Notes: a model not told the origin generated them from the letters alone. Positions 16,777 to 24,937 are shown, counted from the stretch's first letter. The stretch is 64,000 nucleotides of DNA from CAADGY01 sp900696665 (GCA_035063885.1 JAPSFM010000008.1:1-64000), one strand, 5' to 3'. Program-made: numbers and translations.

Positions 16777-17274
16777 ATGTCTATCGGATCGGTAGTCACA
16801 GGCAAAACACTGGGTGTCCTGCGGCTTGAGGACCGCGGCTTGGGATCCGCAATTGCGTGGCTGCGGGAAAGTAGTGAAGTTCCCCTGGAAATCATCGATA
16901 CAGATGACATTGCCGGCCAGAACACCGCTTTTGAGATAGTCGAAAGAGCGAAGGGGGGAAGATACCCTTCTATCAGCGTGTACTGCGATCGCATTTCCAA
17001 TACTCTGCACGAGAAGTTCAGACGCTTCTCCGGCAAAGCGCGCCTGGTCCTCGAGATTCGTGTTTCGAAAGATCGATTGGAAGGGGTAGAGCAACAGTTG
17101 CAGTGGTACACAGGTGCCCTGATGCGCGTCCTCGACACGAACCGCGGGGACTGGGGCGATGGCGTGTACTATGCCGGTGGCTATGAAGCGACCTTCGGCT
17201 CTACCAAACATGGTGGAAAGAACTTCATCCAAATAGGAAAAATCACATTCGAGCTGGATGTGAATCTTAGTTAG
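16777..17274 (+). CDS. Putative tail terminator / tail completion protein
   Basis: The 165-residue protein sits directly before the tail tube gene, where siphophages and GTAs keep the tail terminator. It has an α/β pattern, with a C-terminal β region (GGYEATFGSTKHGGKNFIQIGKITFELDV) that could be a tube-binding strand set. The family is not named. ATG 16777 follows the previous stop by five bases; a longer frame from 16597 overlaps the previous gene and is rejected. Assignment rests mainly on gene order. Confidence 0.6.
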   Translation: MSIGSVVTGKTLGVLRLEDRGLGSAIAWLRESSEVPLEIIDTDDIAGQNTAFEIVERAKGGRYPSISVYCDRISNTLHEKFRRFSGKARLVLEIRVSKDRLEGVEQQLQWYTGALMRVLDTNRGDWGDGVYYAGGYEATFGSTKHGGKNFIQIGKITFELDVNLS

Positions 17275-17284
17275 GCAAAAGCAC

Positions 17285-18454
17285 ATGGCTTGCTACATAT
17301 CATCCAACGACAATCGCTTCTACGTCAGCGAAGAACAGACGTACGGCGAAGTAGCGTCCATTTCGGCGCTCAACAGAATTCCAGCAATCAGGCTGCGGGT
17401 CAACCAGGTGCTCCAGCAGCCAAACCGGAGAGACAAGACTGGAGGGCGCACGTTCACCGGACTACCTTCCGGCCTGCGCCGGAGGACCGAGTGGTCGCTT
17501 GAGACCTACCTGAAGACCTGGTCAGATACCGCTGCACCTCCGGCCTATGGCGCCTTGTTTCAAGCAGCCTTGGGCGGCACACCCCAGATGTCAACCGGCG
17601 GTATCCTCAGTTCCGCTTCTGACCGGACCATTCGCTTCGCGGGATCTCATGGACTAACGGCTGGCCAAGCCATTTCCTTGGGAGGAGAACTCCGCTTCGT
17701 CACAGCCATTATCGACAGCCAGTCCGTGCTGGTCAATGCCCCATTCACTGTGTGGGTCGCACCGGGAATGGCATTTGAGCCGACAGTGACGTACATGCCA
17801 GCTACACAATTGCGAAGTGTGAGTGTTTTCGACTACTGGAGCCCGGAGACCTCTGTACAAAGAATTGTGACTGGAGCGGCGGTCAACGACCTGGCGATCA
17901 GAGTGAATGGAGATTACCATGGATTTCAGTTCGGTGGGCTGGCAGCGGACCTGGTTGACAACGTCAGCTTCGAAAGTGGGCAAGGTTCTCTCACGCAGTT
18001 TCCCATTGAACCGGAAGTCACCGAACCAGCTTATTCAGTAGTGCCTGGTCATTTGGGTCAAGCTTGGATGGGAAGCACGGCCGAGCGGGTTTGGACTATA
18101 ACAGAAGCGGAAATCGCGATCAACAACGGCATCGACTTGAGGGAGCGCGAGTTCGGAATGGATCGGCCGCGATGCATCAGCGCCGGCTCGCGAACAGTTC
18201 GAGCCCAGATTTCGCTATTCGAACAGGATAATGAGCACATAAGGAGCCTGTATCAAGCGGCGAAACAGCATTCTCCAATCGAAGTGATGTTTCAACTCGG
18301 CATTCAGTCAACACAGCTTTGTGGTGTGTACTTGAAGAGTGTGGTGCCCGACATACCGGAGTTTGACGACACCGACACGCGATTGCAATGGCGTTTCACC
18401 GATAGCCGGGCACAAGGGACTTTCAACGATGAAATCTCCATCGCCTTCGCCTGA
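17285..18454 (+). CDS. Phage major tail tube protein
   Basis: The 389-residue β-rich protein is placed after the terminator candidate and before the tail chaperone, as tail tube genes are. It begins MACYISSNDNRFYVSEEQTYGE and has a Gly/Ser-rich middle (GILSSASDRTIRFAGSHGLTAGQ) that may be an inserted Ig-like domain. A C-terminal part ends in LQWRFTDSRAQGTFNDEISIAFA. Tube subunits polymerise into stacked hexamers around the tape measure. It is longer than minimal tube proteins, in line with an inserted domain. The next gene starts 26 bases before its stop. Confidence 0.75.
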   Translation: MACYISSNDNRFYVSEEQTYGEVASISALNRIPAIRLRVNQVLQQPNRRDKTGGRTFTGLPSGLRRRTEWSLETYLKTWSDTAAPPAYGALFQAALGGTPQMSTGGILSSASDRTIRFAGSHGLTAGQAISLGGELRFVTAIIDSQSVLVNAPFTVWVAPGMAFEPTVTYMPATQLRSVSVFDYWSPETSVQRIVTGAAVNDLAIRVNGDYHGFQFGGLAADLVDNVSFESGQGSLTQFPIEPEVTEPAYSVVPGHLGQAWMGSTAERVWTITEAEIAINNGIDLREREFGMDRPRCISAGSRTVRAQISLFEQDNEHIRSLYQAAKQHSPIEVMFQLGIQSTQLCGVYLKSVVPDIPEFDDTDTRLQWRFTDSRAQGTFNDEISIAFA

Positions 18455-18824
18455 GGAGGTGCACTACAGCAGCGAAGTCACGATTCCATCGCAGGCGATA
18501 CCGGGCGTGACGTTTACAATCCGCCGGATGTCATTTGGGCGAAGAATTGAACTGACCCGCATGGTTCGGGAACTCACCGTGCGAATGGAGTTTCTCGAAG
18601 CCGGACAGGACTTGAGGGACAAAATCGAGGCAGCGTTTGTTGCCAACGAAGTTGACGCAGTATATCTGCGGTGGGGACTGCTGCGGGTTGAGGGGCTAGA
18701 AATCGATGGAAACACCGCGACTCCAGAACTGGCGATCGCCGCTGGTCCGGAGGCTTTAGTCCGGGAGATCCTCATCGCCGTAAAGCACGAATGCGCCCTG
18801 ACTGAAGACGAAGCAAAAAACTGA
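18429..18824 (+). CDS. Tail assembly chaperone, upstream frame (G-type)
   Basis: The 131-residue protein (MKSPSPSPEEVHYSSEV...) is the upstream product of a tail assembly chaperone. It is mixed α/β, begins with a basic Pro/Ser segment, and ends ALTEDEAKN directly on a slippery heptamer. In lambda the G protein and its frameshifted GT extension load the tape measure and recruit tube subunits. Gene position (after tube, before tape measure) and the frameshift site support the same role. Its ATG lies within the tube gene, a 26-base overlap. Confidence 0.75.
   Translation: MKSPSPSPEEVHYSSEVTIPSQAIPGVTFTIRRMSFGRRIELTRMVRELTVRMEFLEAGQDLRDKIEAAFVANEVDAVYLRWGLLRVEGLEIDGNTATPELAIAAGPEALVREILIAVKHECALTEDEAKN
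18815..18821 (+). promoter_or_regulatory. Programmed -1 frameshift site A AAA AAC
   Basis: The heptamer A AAA AAC is in the exact X XXY YYZ register of the chaperone frame (GCA AAA AAC TGA), immediately before the stop codon. After a -1 slip, reading continues at CTG 18821 in an open frame of 110 codons. A potential stem (CCGCCTG/CAGGCG) begins about 35 bases downstream, farther than usual for a stimulator. Confidence 0.8.
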
Positions 18825-19153
18825 TCGTCGCCTTCCATTTTCAATTTGCAAACGAGGCCGCCTGGAAGTGCGACGACTGCAGGCGAAGCGGTCTCGAAAA
18901 AAAGCGCCGGTGCGGATGGCTGCCGGTGGAGGATCTTTCACCAGGCCGACCCGTGTGGACCAGGCGGCAATATTCGACTCACACTTGCCCGAAGTCTCTC
19001 ATTTCCGGGCAGAGCCGCACGTGGCTGGAAGAGTATTCCGTGTGGAAGATGTTCGGGCACGGGGACCTGTGGTCAATGCCCGCGCGGACAGTAGAAGCAT
19101 TCTGCTTGCTGGAACGCGAGCTGATGAGAGAAAGGGAACATGCAAACCAATGA
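18821..19153 (+). CDS. Tail assembly chaperone, frameshift extension (T-type, Cys-rich)
   Basis: This 110-residue segment is reached from 18429 by a -1 frameshift and gives a fusion of about 241 residues. It begins LIVAFHFQFANEAAWKC and has four cysteines in a CDDC...RRC...HTC arrangement (about positions 17, 20, 31, 56), which could bind zinc. A C-terminal helix follows (ARTVEAFCLLERELMRERE). It has no good start of its own; a GTG at 18926 exists but would cut through the Cys region. It overlaps the next gene by 14 bases. In lambda the T part contacts the tube protein; here the role is inferred. Confidence 0.75.
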   Translation: MIVAFHFQFANEAAWKCDDCRRSGLEKKRRCGWLPVEDLSPGRPVWTRRQYSTHTCPKSLISGQSRTWLEEYSVWKMFGHGDLWSMPARTVEAFCLLERELMREREHANQ

Positions 19154-19802
19154 CGTTAGACAGGCCCTCTTTAACCTGCTTCAACCCACCCATGGGTTGA
19201 GCAGTCAAAGTCAAGGGCCGACGGGCGTACTGAACGATCATACAGGCGGAACCAACCTACCGCCCAAAGCTGATGCCACGACAAGGTCCGATGAAACCTT
19301 CAGCCGGCTGGCGACGGAAATGGAACGGCTGCGGCTTGTGCAGGAATCAAATGCTGATATCCTAGTGGATAACACGCGCGCTGTTTCTGAAAACACGAGT
19401 GCGCAGGCAGGCCGGAGCGGGTCGTCAACACTCGGAACCATCGGCAAGTCGATAGGCAAGCTCGCACTGAACGCCACCGGCATTGGAGCACTCGTTTCCG
19501 GGATCACCGGGTTGTTTTCGGGAGACAAACCGGAACCAGTTCCTCTACCAACTTACACGCCGCCAGCGCCTATCCATTGGGATACTGTTCTGTCGAGTTC
19601 GCAACGTGCAACATCACGCCAGTCTTATGGCGCCAGTTCGAGTCAGGCTACAGGTACGGCAGCACAGCCTACGCCAATTCAGATCAATGTGCAAGCGATC
19701 GATAGCCGATCGTTTTTAGACCATAGCGATGCGATTGCGCGGGCGGTGAAACAGGCCATGCTGAACTCTAACGCGCTGAATGACGTTGTCAACGAGCTTT
19801 AA
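19140..19802 (+). CDS. Very short tail tape-measure-like protein
   Basis: The 220-residue protein follows the chaperone, where the tape measure gene always lies. A helical N-terminal half (ETFSRLATEMERLRLVQESNADIL) leads to a hydrophobic Gly/Ala/Ile/Leu segment (GTIGKSIGKLALNATGIGALVSGI, about 100-125). A Pro/Ser/Gln-rich linker and a conserved-looking C terminus (IQINVQAIDSRSFLDHSDAIARAVKQAM) follow. Siphophage tape measures are usually 600-2000 residues; about 220 is the size seen in alphaproteobacterial GTAs. With about 0.15 nm per residue this predicts a tail near 30 nm. Assignment is by context and architecture. Confidence 0.65.
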   Translation: MQTNDVRQALFNLLQPTHGLSSQSQGPTGVLNDHTGGTNLPPKADATTRSDETFSRLATEMERLRLVQESNADILVDNTRAVSENTSAQAGRSGSSTLGTIGKSIGKLALNATGIGALVSGITGLFSGDKPEPVPLPTYTPPAPIHWDTVLSSSQRATSRQSYGASSSQATGTAAQPTPIQINVQAIDSRSFLDHSDAIARAVKQAMLNSNALNDVVNEL

Positions 19803-19806
19803 AGCG

Positions 19807-20166
19807 ATGGCTGAATTCCCCAAGTTGCGAACAGGCGCGGTGATGCAATACCCCGCGGGACGAAGTGCCGAATACTCAACCAGAGTTCTTCGCTTTCTGG
19901 ATGGGAGCGAACAGAGATTCCGCTTCTATCCAGGCGCGATGCGCAAATGGATTATACGGCTCGACCACCTTGAGGACCCGGAGATCAAGGCGCTAGCAGA
20001 CTTCTTTCGGGCACGACAGGGCAGTCTTGACCAGTTTCAGTTTACAGACCCCACGGACGATACACAGTACGAAAACTGCAGTCTCGAGGATGACGGCTTC
20101 GAAATTGATGCCTCGGCCGAAGGCAGGTCCGGAACCGTTCTTGTGATTCGCCAAAACAGGAGCTGA
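19807..20166 (+). CDS. Distal tail protein, DUF2460-like (copy 1)
   Basis: The 119-residue protein starts MAEFPKLRTGAVMQYPAGR and contains ALADFFRARQGSLDQFQFTDP. That pattern of an FFxARxG followed by an F.F.DP strand is characteristic of DUF2460/distal tail (Dit) proteins that cap the tube at the baseplate. Position between tape measure and hub fits. It is clearly related to the next gene. It starts four bases after the tape-measure stop with no strong Shine-Dalgarno, so translation is probably coupled. Confidence 0.75.
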   Translation: MAEFPKLRTGAVMQYPAGRSAEYSTRVLRFLDGSEQRFRFYPGAMRKWIIRLDHLEDPEIKALADFFRARQGSLDQFQFTDPTDDTQYENCSLEDDGFEIDASAEGRSGTVLVIRQNRS

Positions 20167-20167
20167 T

Positions 20168-20965
20168 ATGCCGCACTTTCCAAGCTTGTCCACTGGCGCC
20201 ACTTGTCAGTATCCGCTGCGGCGGCGCACCGCTCAGAGAACCATCCGCACGGAAGCGCTGGATGGCAGCATCCTCAGAATGTACGACGCTGGTTCTGCAT
20301 CTACGGTCTGGGAACTTCGATACAGCGGCTTGACAGATGAAGAATGGGCCGCAATTGAAATGCTTTTTCATGATGTAGAGGGCCGTCTGAAGACTTTCAC
20401 CTTCCTCGACCCTCTTGAGAATCTGCTCGCCTGGACTGACGATCCGTCGGCGGCGGTCTGGAATGTGGATCCACTCCTGTCTATCGCAGCGGGAAGGCCC
20501 GACCCCTTCGGAGGAGCCAACGCGTTCTCAATCGTCAACGCGGGTCAGGCGGAACAGCGATTTCAACAGACGGTTGACGCGCCTGGAAGTCTCCACTACT
20601 GCTACAGTTTATACGTCCGCAGTTCTCAAGCGACGACGGCAGAGTTGTCGTTGTCAACGGCAAGCACCGTGATCACCCGTTCCTACCCCACTTCCAGCGG
20701 GTGGGACCGCCTCCACCTCTCCGGAAATCTCAATGCCAGCGAGAACCAGATTCGCTGCGGACTGACAATCCCGCCCGGCGGCAGCCTGGACATCTTCGGC
20801 CCACAACTCGAGGCTCAGCCAAACCCGTCGGAATATAAGAGCAACAGGTCGCAAACCGGGATCCACTCGCGAGCAAGATTTCTTGATGACCGGCTTTCTG
20901 TAGTGCAAACCGGAGTCAACCAGTGTTCCGCTACCATCAGGCTGTATTCAGCGGATCAAGGATAA
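20168..20965 (+). CDS. Distal tail protein paralogue with C-terminal β-sandwich (copy 2)
   Basis: The first 95 residues (MPHFPSLSTGATCQYPLRR ... RLKTFTFLDPLEN) align with the whole of the preceding gene, so the two look like a tandem duplication. Copy 2 adds about 170 residues with a β-rich, carbohydrate-binding-module-like look (SIVNAGQAEQRFQQTVD, LHYCYSLYVRSSQ, GWDRLHLSG, LDIFGPQLEAQPNPSEY). Such insertions in distal tail proteins often bind surface glycans, so it may help receptor recognition. It starts one base after the stop of copy 1. Confidence 0.72.
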   Translation: MPHFPSLSTGATCQYPLRRRTAQRTIRTEALDGSILRMYDAGSASTVWELRYSGLTDEEWAAIEMLFHDVEGRLKTFTFLDPLENLLAWTDDPSAAVWNVDPLLSIAAGRPDPFGGANAFSIVNAGQAEQRFQQTVDAPGSLHYCYSLYVRSSQATTAELSLSTASTVITRSYPTSSGWDRLHLSGNLNASENQIRCGLTIPPGGSLDIFGPQLEAQPNPSEYKSNRSQTGIHSRARFLDDRLSVVQTGVNQCSATIRLYSADQG

Positions 20966-20967
20966 AC

Positions 20968-23900
20968 ATGCGTTCGATTTTCGAGATCAAAGAAAGCGAG
21001 GTGACCGAAACACCTCTTTTGCTCTTCGATTGTGAGCTTAACTCGGGTTCAGTTGAAAGATGGAGCACTCACGCTGTCACCTACGAAGGACTGACCTATA
21101 AGCCGCGTGTCATTCGCCACAGCGCATTTGCGATCCGGTCTCATTCCGAGGATGGCATTGATACAGTTGCGAAGATCAGCCTGGTGCTCGCCAACCCGGA
21201 CTCCTACTTCTCACAAATCGAACGTAACTCCGGCTGGAAAGGCGCTAAACTTACAGTCCGGTTTCTGTTTTTCGATTTGCAGCGCAACGAGCCTGCGTCA
21301 ATAAGCAGAGTTGTATTTCTAGGCGTCGCCAACCCGCCAGACGAAATCACTGAATCGGCACTCAGACTCAGTTTTTCCAACCGCCTCAGTCTTCAACGCA
21401 TAGCCCTTCCAGACGTGCGCATTCAACGACGTTGCCCATGGATGTTTCCAGAAACACGGGAGCAGCGGGAACAGGCGGTCGCCGGTGGCAGCAGAGGGAA
21501 GTACTCTCCGTTCTTCCGATGCGGCTATTCTCCGGATGTTGAGGGCGGCGCAGGCTCAACACTCGCTGGGGTTCCGTTCTCGTCCTGCAATCACACACGT
21601 TCGAACTGCGAAGAGCGAGGAATGTTCAACCGTGACGAAAACGAACGTCCCACCTTGCGGTTCGGCGGTGTCGAGTTCATCCCACCGAGCGTCACCGTGC
21701 GTACCTATGGTGACAAATCATCTCATGTGGCCAGCAGCATAGACAATGCCGCCAAATACAACGATATGGTGCCGCTGGTGTACGGTACCGCCTGGTATCG
21801 GCCTCCCGTGGTATTTGCTCGAAATGACGGCAATCTGACGCACGCCGAGGTCTTGCTCGGGGTGGGCGAGATGGAAGGTATCGTGAAGGTCATCGCAAAT
21901 GACGTGGAAATCCCTCCTGGCCGTGTCGGTACGAACATGACGGGTACCGGCTGGTACAACATCGTCACTCTCGGTGACCGTACAGGGGCATTTAACGAGG
22001 ATTTCAACACTCCCAACGGTGGCGCCGACGGCGATCCGTATGGCAGCATGGCGGTGCTCTCGGTTGTACTTCCCAACAGGTTGAGCAGCGGTGCGAGCCT
22101 CCCTCGAATCGAAGTTCTCGCAAGAGGTTTGAGGCTGGAACGATTCGACTCCGAGGGTAATCCGCTCGATATGGTTTATACGAACAATCCGTCCTGGATC
22201 CTCTTGGATATACTCAGGCGGAGCGGATGGGAACTCTCCGAGCTCGATCTGGCTAGTTTCGCTCGAACAGCGGAATACTGCGACGAGCGAGTGGAGGTAC
22301 GAGACCTGCATGGCAACGCGGTCTCAATTCCGCAGTTCCAGTGCAATCTTGTGGTTCAGAAGCGTCGAAGCGCGGGCGATCTGGTACGAGGTGTAAGAAA
22401 CGCATCGGGGTTGTACCTGACTTTCGGTTTGGGCGGCAAGCTTCAACTTCGACCTGAATCAACCCTGGCGACGCAACACCCGGAAAAGCTTGCCGATAGC
22501 AACGCCACCGAACCACTCGGCCAGGGATGGCCCGCTTACGAGTTTGGAGATGGCGGAGAGCGGTCAGGAATATTGCGGCGGGATTCCGGGGAAGCGAGTG
22601 TCCGTATCTGGTCGCGCAGCATGGCTGAAACTCCGAACCATGTCACTGTTGAGTTCCAAGACGAGTTCAACGAGTACCAGCAAGACAGTTTGTCACTGAC
22701 GGACAGCGAAGATGTACTGAGAATCGGGCAGGAAGTCAGTACATCGCTAAGCGCGTTGGGTATACCTAATGTTTATCAGGCTGCTACCCTCGCCCGCCGA
22801 ACCTTGGATCAGGCAATTCGCGGGAATACATTTGTTGAGTTCGAAACCAGCGTGCGGGCTCTCGGGCTAACCCCCGGCGACATCATCACCATTACATACG
22901 CCAAAGAAGGCTTCGCGCGCCAGCCGTTCCGGATCATAAAAATCGAGCCCGGAATCAATCATGAAACGAGCACCATCACCGCCCAGATCCATGACGACAC
23001 CTGGTTCAGCAGTTATGCCGGCGATTCATCACAAGGGTCACGCCGGCAACCGGGATACGCTGTCGGACTGCCGCGCCCGTTAATGGGTACAGTGCTGGAT
23101 GATGACGGTAATTACCAATTCGAGATTTCGGAGAGAGCCGTGGATACCACGGAAGGTGGCGCCGATTTGCTGCTCCAGGTAGGTTTTGTAGCGCCACGTG
23201 CGGCCTCACAAAATCGGCTCGAGATTCCTCTCATCAGCCTTTCACCCGATATCGAAACCGATGGAGGCAGCCTCAGGGGTGGCGAAACACTGTACTATGC
23301 GATCGCTGCAACGAACAACGAAGGCGACGAGTCTCCGCTGTCGTTCCTGGTTCGCGCTTCGACTCCGGAAGAAACCGATGAGAATACAGTAACCTTACGG
23401 AACTTGAGTTTCGCGGCCGATGCCACAACGTTTCACGTATATCGCGGAGAAAATCCAGCGGCTCTGATGCGGATTGCTTCCGATGTTGAACTCAGTAGCG
23501 AGTTTGTAGATTCCGGTCTGCAGCCGGAGCCGATCGGACCAGTAGATGAAAACTACGATCATGCTAATTTCTACTGGAGGTTGGAACTTCAAGGCCCGAT
23601 GGCTGCGAGCATCCGATCAGAAAATACAATCGGAAACTCAGACCTGAACATGCCTCAAGATGAATATCGGGGCGCTACCATCCGAATCACAAAGGGCGCG
23701 GGAAGTGGCCAGGAAAGAACGGTGATTACCAACAACTCCGATACGCTAACGGTTGCACCCAGGTGGACAGTGGCACCCGATTCGAGCAGCATGTTCGTGA
23801 TCGCAGAGTCTACTTGGCATTTCGGAGCTGCGGCCACGGCCAGTCCTGTTGAGTTCGCGATACCGAACCGGAAAAATGCCACCATTCACATTTCAGGCCG

Positions 23901-24915
23901 GTCCGCTAACGCCCTTGACCGTGAATGTCCGGTTGATACCAGTCCGCTGACATCGTGGAGAATTGGCGGTGCATCCGGAGTGGCGATTGATTCCGACATT
24001 CCGCCTGCTCCATTTTTCGCGTTGTTTGCTCCGGGACAAGGCCAACTGGAGATCACATCGGTCAGCTTTGAGATTCCGCCGGATTCTGAGCCTTCGAGCG
24101 GAACCAATACACGGACAATCGCCGCCGGCACGCTCACGCTGTCGTACTGGGACGAACTAAAGAGCCCGACTTCCATTTCGCTTGCCAGCGGCCTGGAGCC
24201 CGATCAGATCGTTATTGAAGTGTCACCGGAGACGGAAATTGAGGTAGGCAACCTCATCCAGATAGGGCGTGAGATCATGGAAATTCAGGAAGTTGAAGAG
24301 CCGGGTGGCTACAGAGTGATAAGAGGCTCACACGATACCCCGGCCGGGTCACACGAGGCAGGAACACCCGTCTACCTTCTTTCACGGAAGTCATTCATTC
24401 TCCCGTTTTCCCGGGATTTCTTTGGCAGTCCGGCCAGCGGCAACTACTCCTTCCCGATCCAGTTGCCGAATGCCCGGGTGGCAGCCGCGGAGTTATTTGT
24501 CACAAACTCACGCGGAAACAGCGATACGACACGTATAAACGTAACGGGAACAGGGGACCACGGATACAGAACGTTATCCGGCGGGCAGATGTGTATTCAG
24601 GTCGATGGCATGCTCGCCGTCCAAACTAACGTTGCCCCGCCCCTCATCGTGCAAGATCCAACCGCGATACGGGACATCTTTGCAGTTGTGAGAGACGCTC
24701 CTGCCGGGGCCCCGATCGAACTGGTTTTGAAACAGAACGATATGCCACTCTGTGAACTGACTATTCAACCGGGCGAAAAAATCTCTAACGTTGTAGATGG
24801 ATTCGGATTGGCCCCTTTGGTTGCAAAGGCACAGCTAGCACTCGACATCCTTTCCGTGGGTCAGCTAGAAGGAACCAGCCCGGGCAAAGACCTGACTGTC
24901 ACGGTGAGATTGTAG
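20968..24915 (+). CDS. Tail hub/baseplate megaprotein with gpL-like Fe-S domain
   Basis: The 1315-residue protein looks like two phage genes in one. Residues 1 to about 240 resemble DUF2163/lambda gpL: a β domain followed by Cys156 (RRCPW), Cys185 (RCGYSPD), Cys207 and Cys214 (SCNHTRSNC). This is the spacing that binds a [4Fe-4S] cluster in gpL-type proteins. From about 260 onward it resembles gpJ/megatron-type hubs (MVPLVYGTAWYRPPVV, VRGVRNASGLYLTFG), with an FN3-like domain near 770-860 and β-rich distal domains. ATG 20968 (AAGGA upstream) is preferred to the frame start 45 bases earlier, inside the previous gene. No separate gpK-type peptidase is present. Confidence 0.8.
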   Translation: MRSIFEIKESEVTETPLLLFDCELNSGSVERWSTHAVTYEGLTYKPRVIRHSAFAIRSHSEDGIDTVAKISLVLANPDSYFSQIERNSGWKGAKLTVRFLFFDLQRNEPASISRVVFLGVANPPDEITESALRLSFSNRLSLQRIALPDVRIQRRCPWMFPETREQREQAVAGGSRGKYSPFFRCGYSPDVEGGAGSTLAGVPFSSCNHTRSNCEERGMFNRDENERPTLRFGGVEFIPPSVTVRTYGDKSSHVASSIDNAAKYNDMVPLVYGTAWYRPPVVFARNDGNLTHAEVLLGVGEMEGIVKVIANDVEIPPGRVGTNMTGTGWYNIVTLGDRTGAFNEDFNTPNGGADGDPYGSMAVLSVVLPNRLSSGASLPRIEVLARGLRLERFDSEGNPLDMVYTNNPSWILLDILRRSGWELSELDLASFARTAEYCDERVEVRDLHGNAVSIPQFQCNLVVQKRRSAGDLVRGVRNASGLYLTFGLGGKLQLRPESTLATQHPEKLADSNATEPLGQGWPAYEFGDGGERSGILRRDSGEASVRIWSRSMAETPNHVTVEFQDEFNEYQQDSLSLTDSEDVLRIGQEVSTSLSALGIPNVYQAATLARRTLDQAIRGNTFVEFETSVRALGLTPGDIITITYAKEGFARQPFRIIKIEPGINHETSTITAQIHDDTWFSSYAGDSSQGSRRQPGYAVGLPRPLMGTVLDDDGNYQFEISERAVDTTEGGADLLLQVGFVAPRAASQNRLEIPLISLSPDIETDGGSLRGGETLYYAIAATNNEGDESPLSFLVRASTPEETDENTVTLRNLSFAADATTFHVYRGENPAALMRIASDVELSSEFVDSGLQPEPIGPVDENYDHANFYWRLELQGPMAASIRSENTIGNSDLNMPQDEYRGATIRITKGAGSGQERTVITNNSDTLTVAPRWTVAPDSSSMFVIAESTWHFGAAATASPVEFAIPNRKNATIHISGRSANALDRECPVDTSPLTSWRIGGASGVAIDSDIPPAPFFALFAPGQGQLEITSVSFEIPPDSEPSSGTNTRTIAAGTLTLSYWDELKSPTSISLASGLEPDQIVIEVSPETEIEVGNLIQIGREIMEIQEVEEPGGYRVIRGSHDTPAGSHEAGTPVYLLSRKSFILPFSRDFFGSPASGNYSFPIQLPNARVAAAELFVTNSRGNSDTTRINVTGTGDHGYRTLSGGQMCIQVDGMLAVQTNVAPPLIVQDPTAIRDIFAVVRDAPAGAPIELVLKQNDMPLCELTIQPGEKISNVVDGFGLAPLVAKAQLALDILSVGQLEGTSPGKDLTVTVRL

Positions 24916-24937
24916 GCCGGTCAGCGTCGGCTCTGAA

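Larger units (their letters stand above)
10980..24915 (+). mobile_element. Compact phage-structural cluster (GTA-like element or domesticated/remnant prophage)
   Basis: Fourteen consecutive coding segments on one strand encode DNA packaging, head, connector, tail tube, chaperone, tape measure, distal tail and hub proteins with almost no spacing. All frames are open. No integrase, transposase, repressor, replication, lysis or fibre gene and no flanking direct repeat is visible. The cluster is flanked tightly by metabolic genes: the divergent ilv operon on one side, and a dehydrogenase gene 22 bases from the last stop on the other. At 13.9 kb it is far below a normal siphovirus genome but close to the size of known gene transfer agent clusters. 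Tail gene order resembles that of GTAs; head genes do not. Confidence 0.8.

Noticed and set aside
18856..18893. Hairpin as stimulator of the frameshift
   Set aside because: The CCGCCTG/CAGGCG stem starts about 35 bases after the heptamer, much farther than the usual 5-9 bases, so it is not claimed as a stimulator.
18926..19153. Separate gene starting at GTG 18926
   Set aside because: It would begin in the middle of the open -1 frame and lose three of the four cysteines; the slippery site explains the whole frame better.
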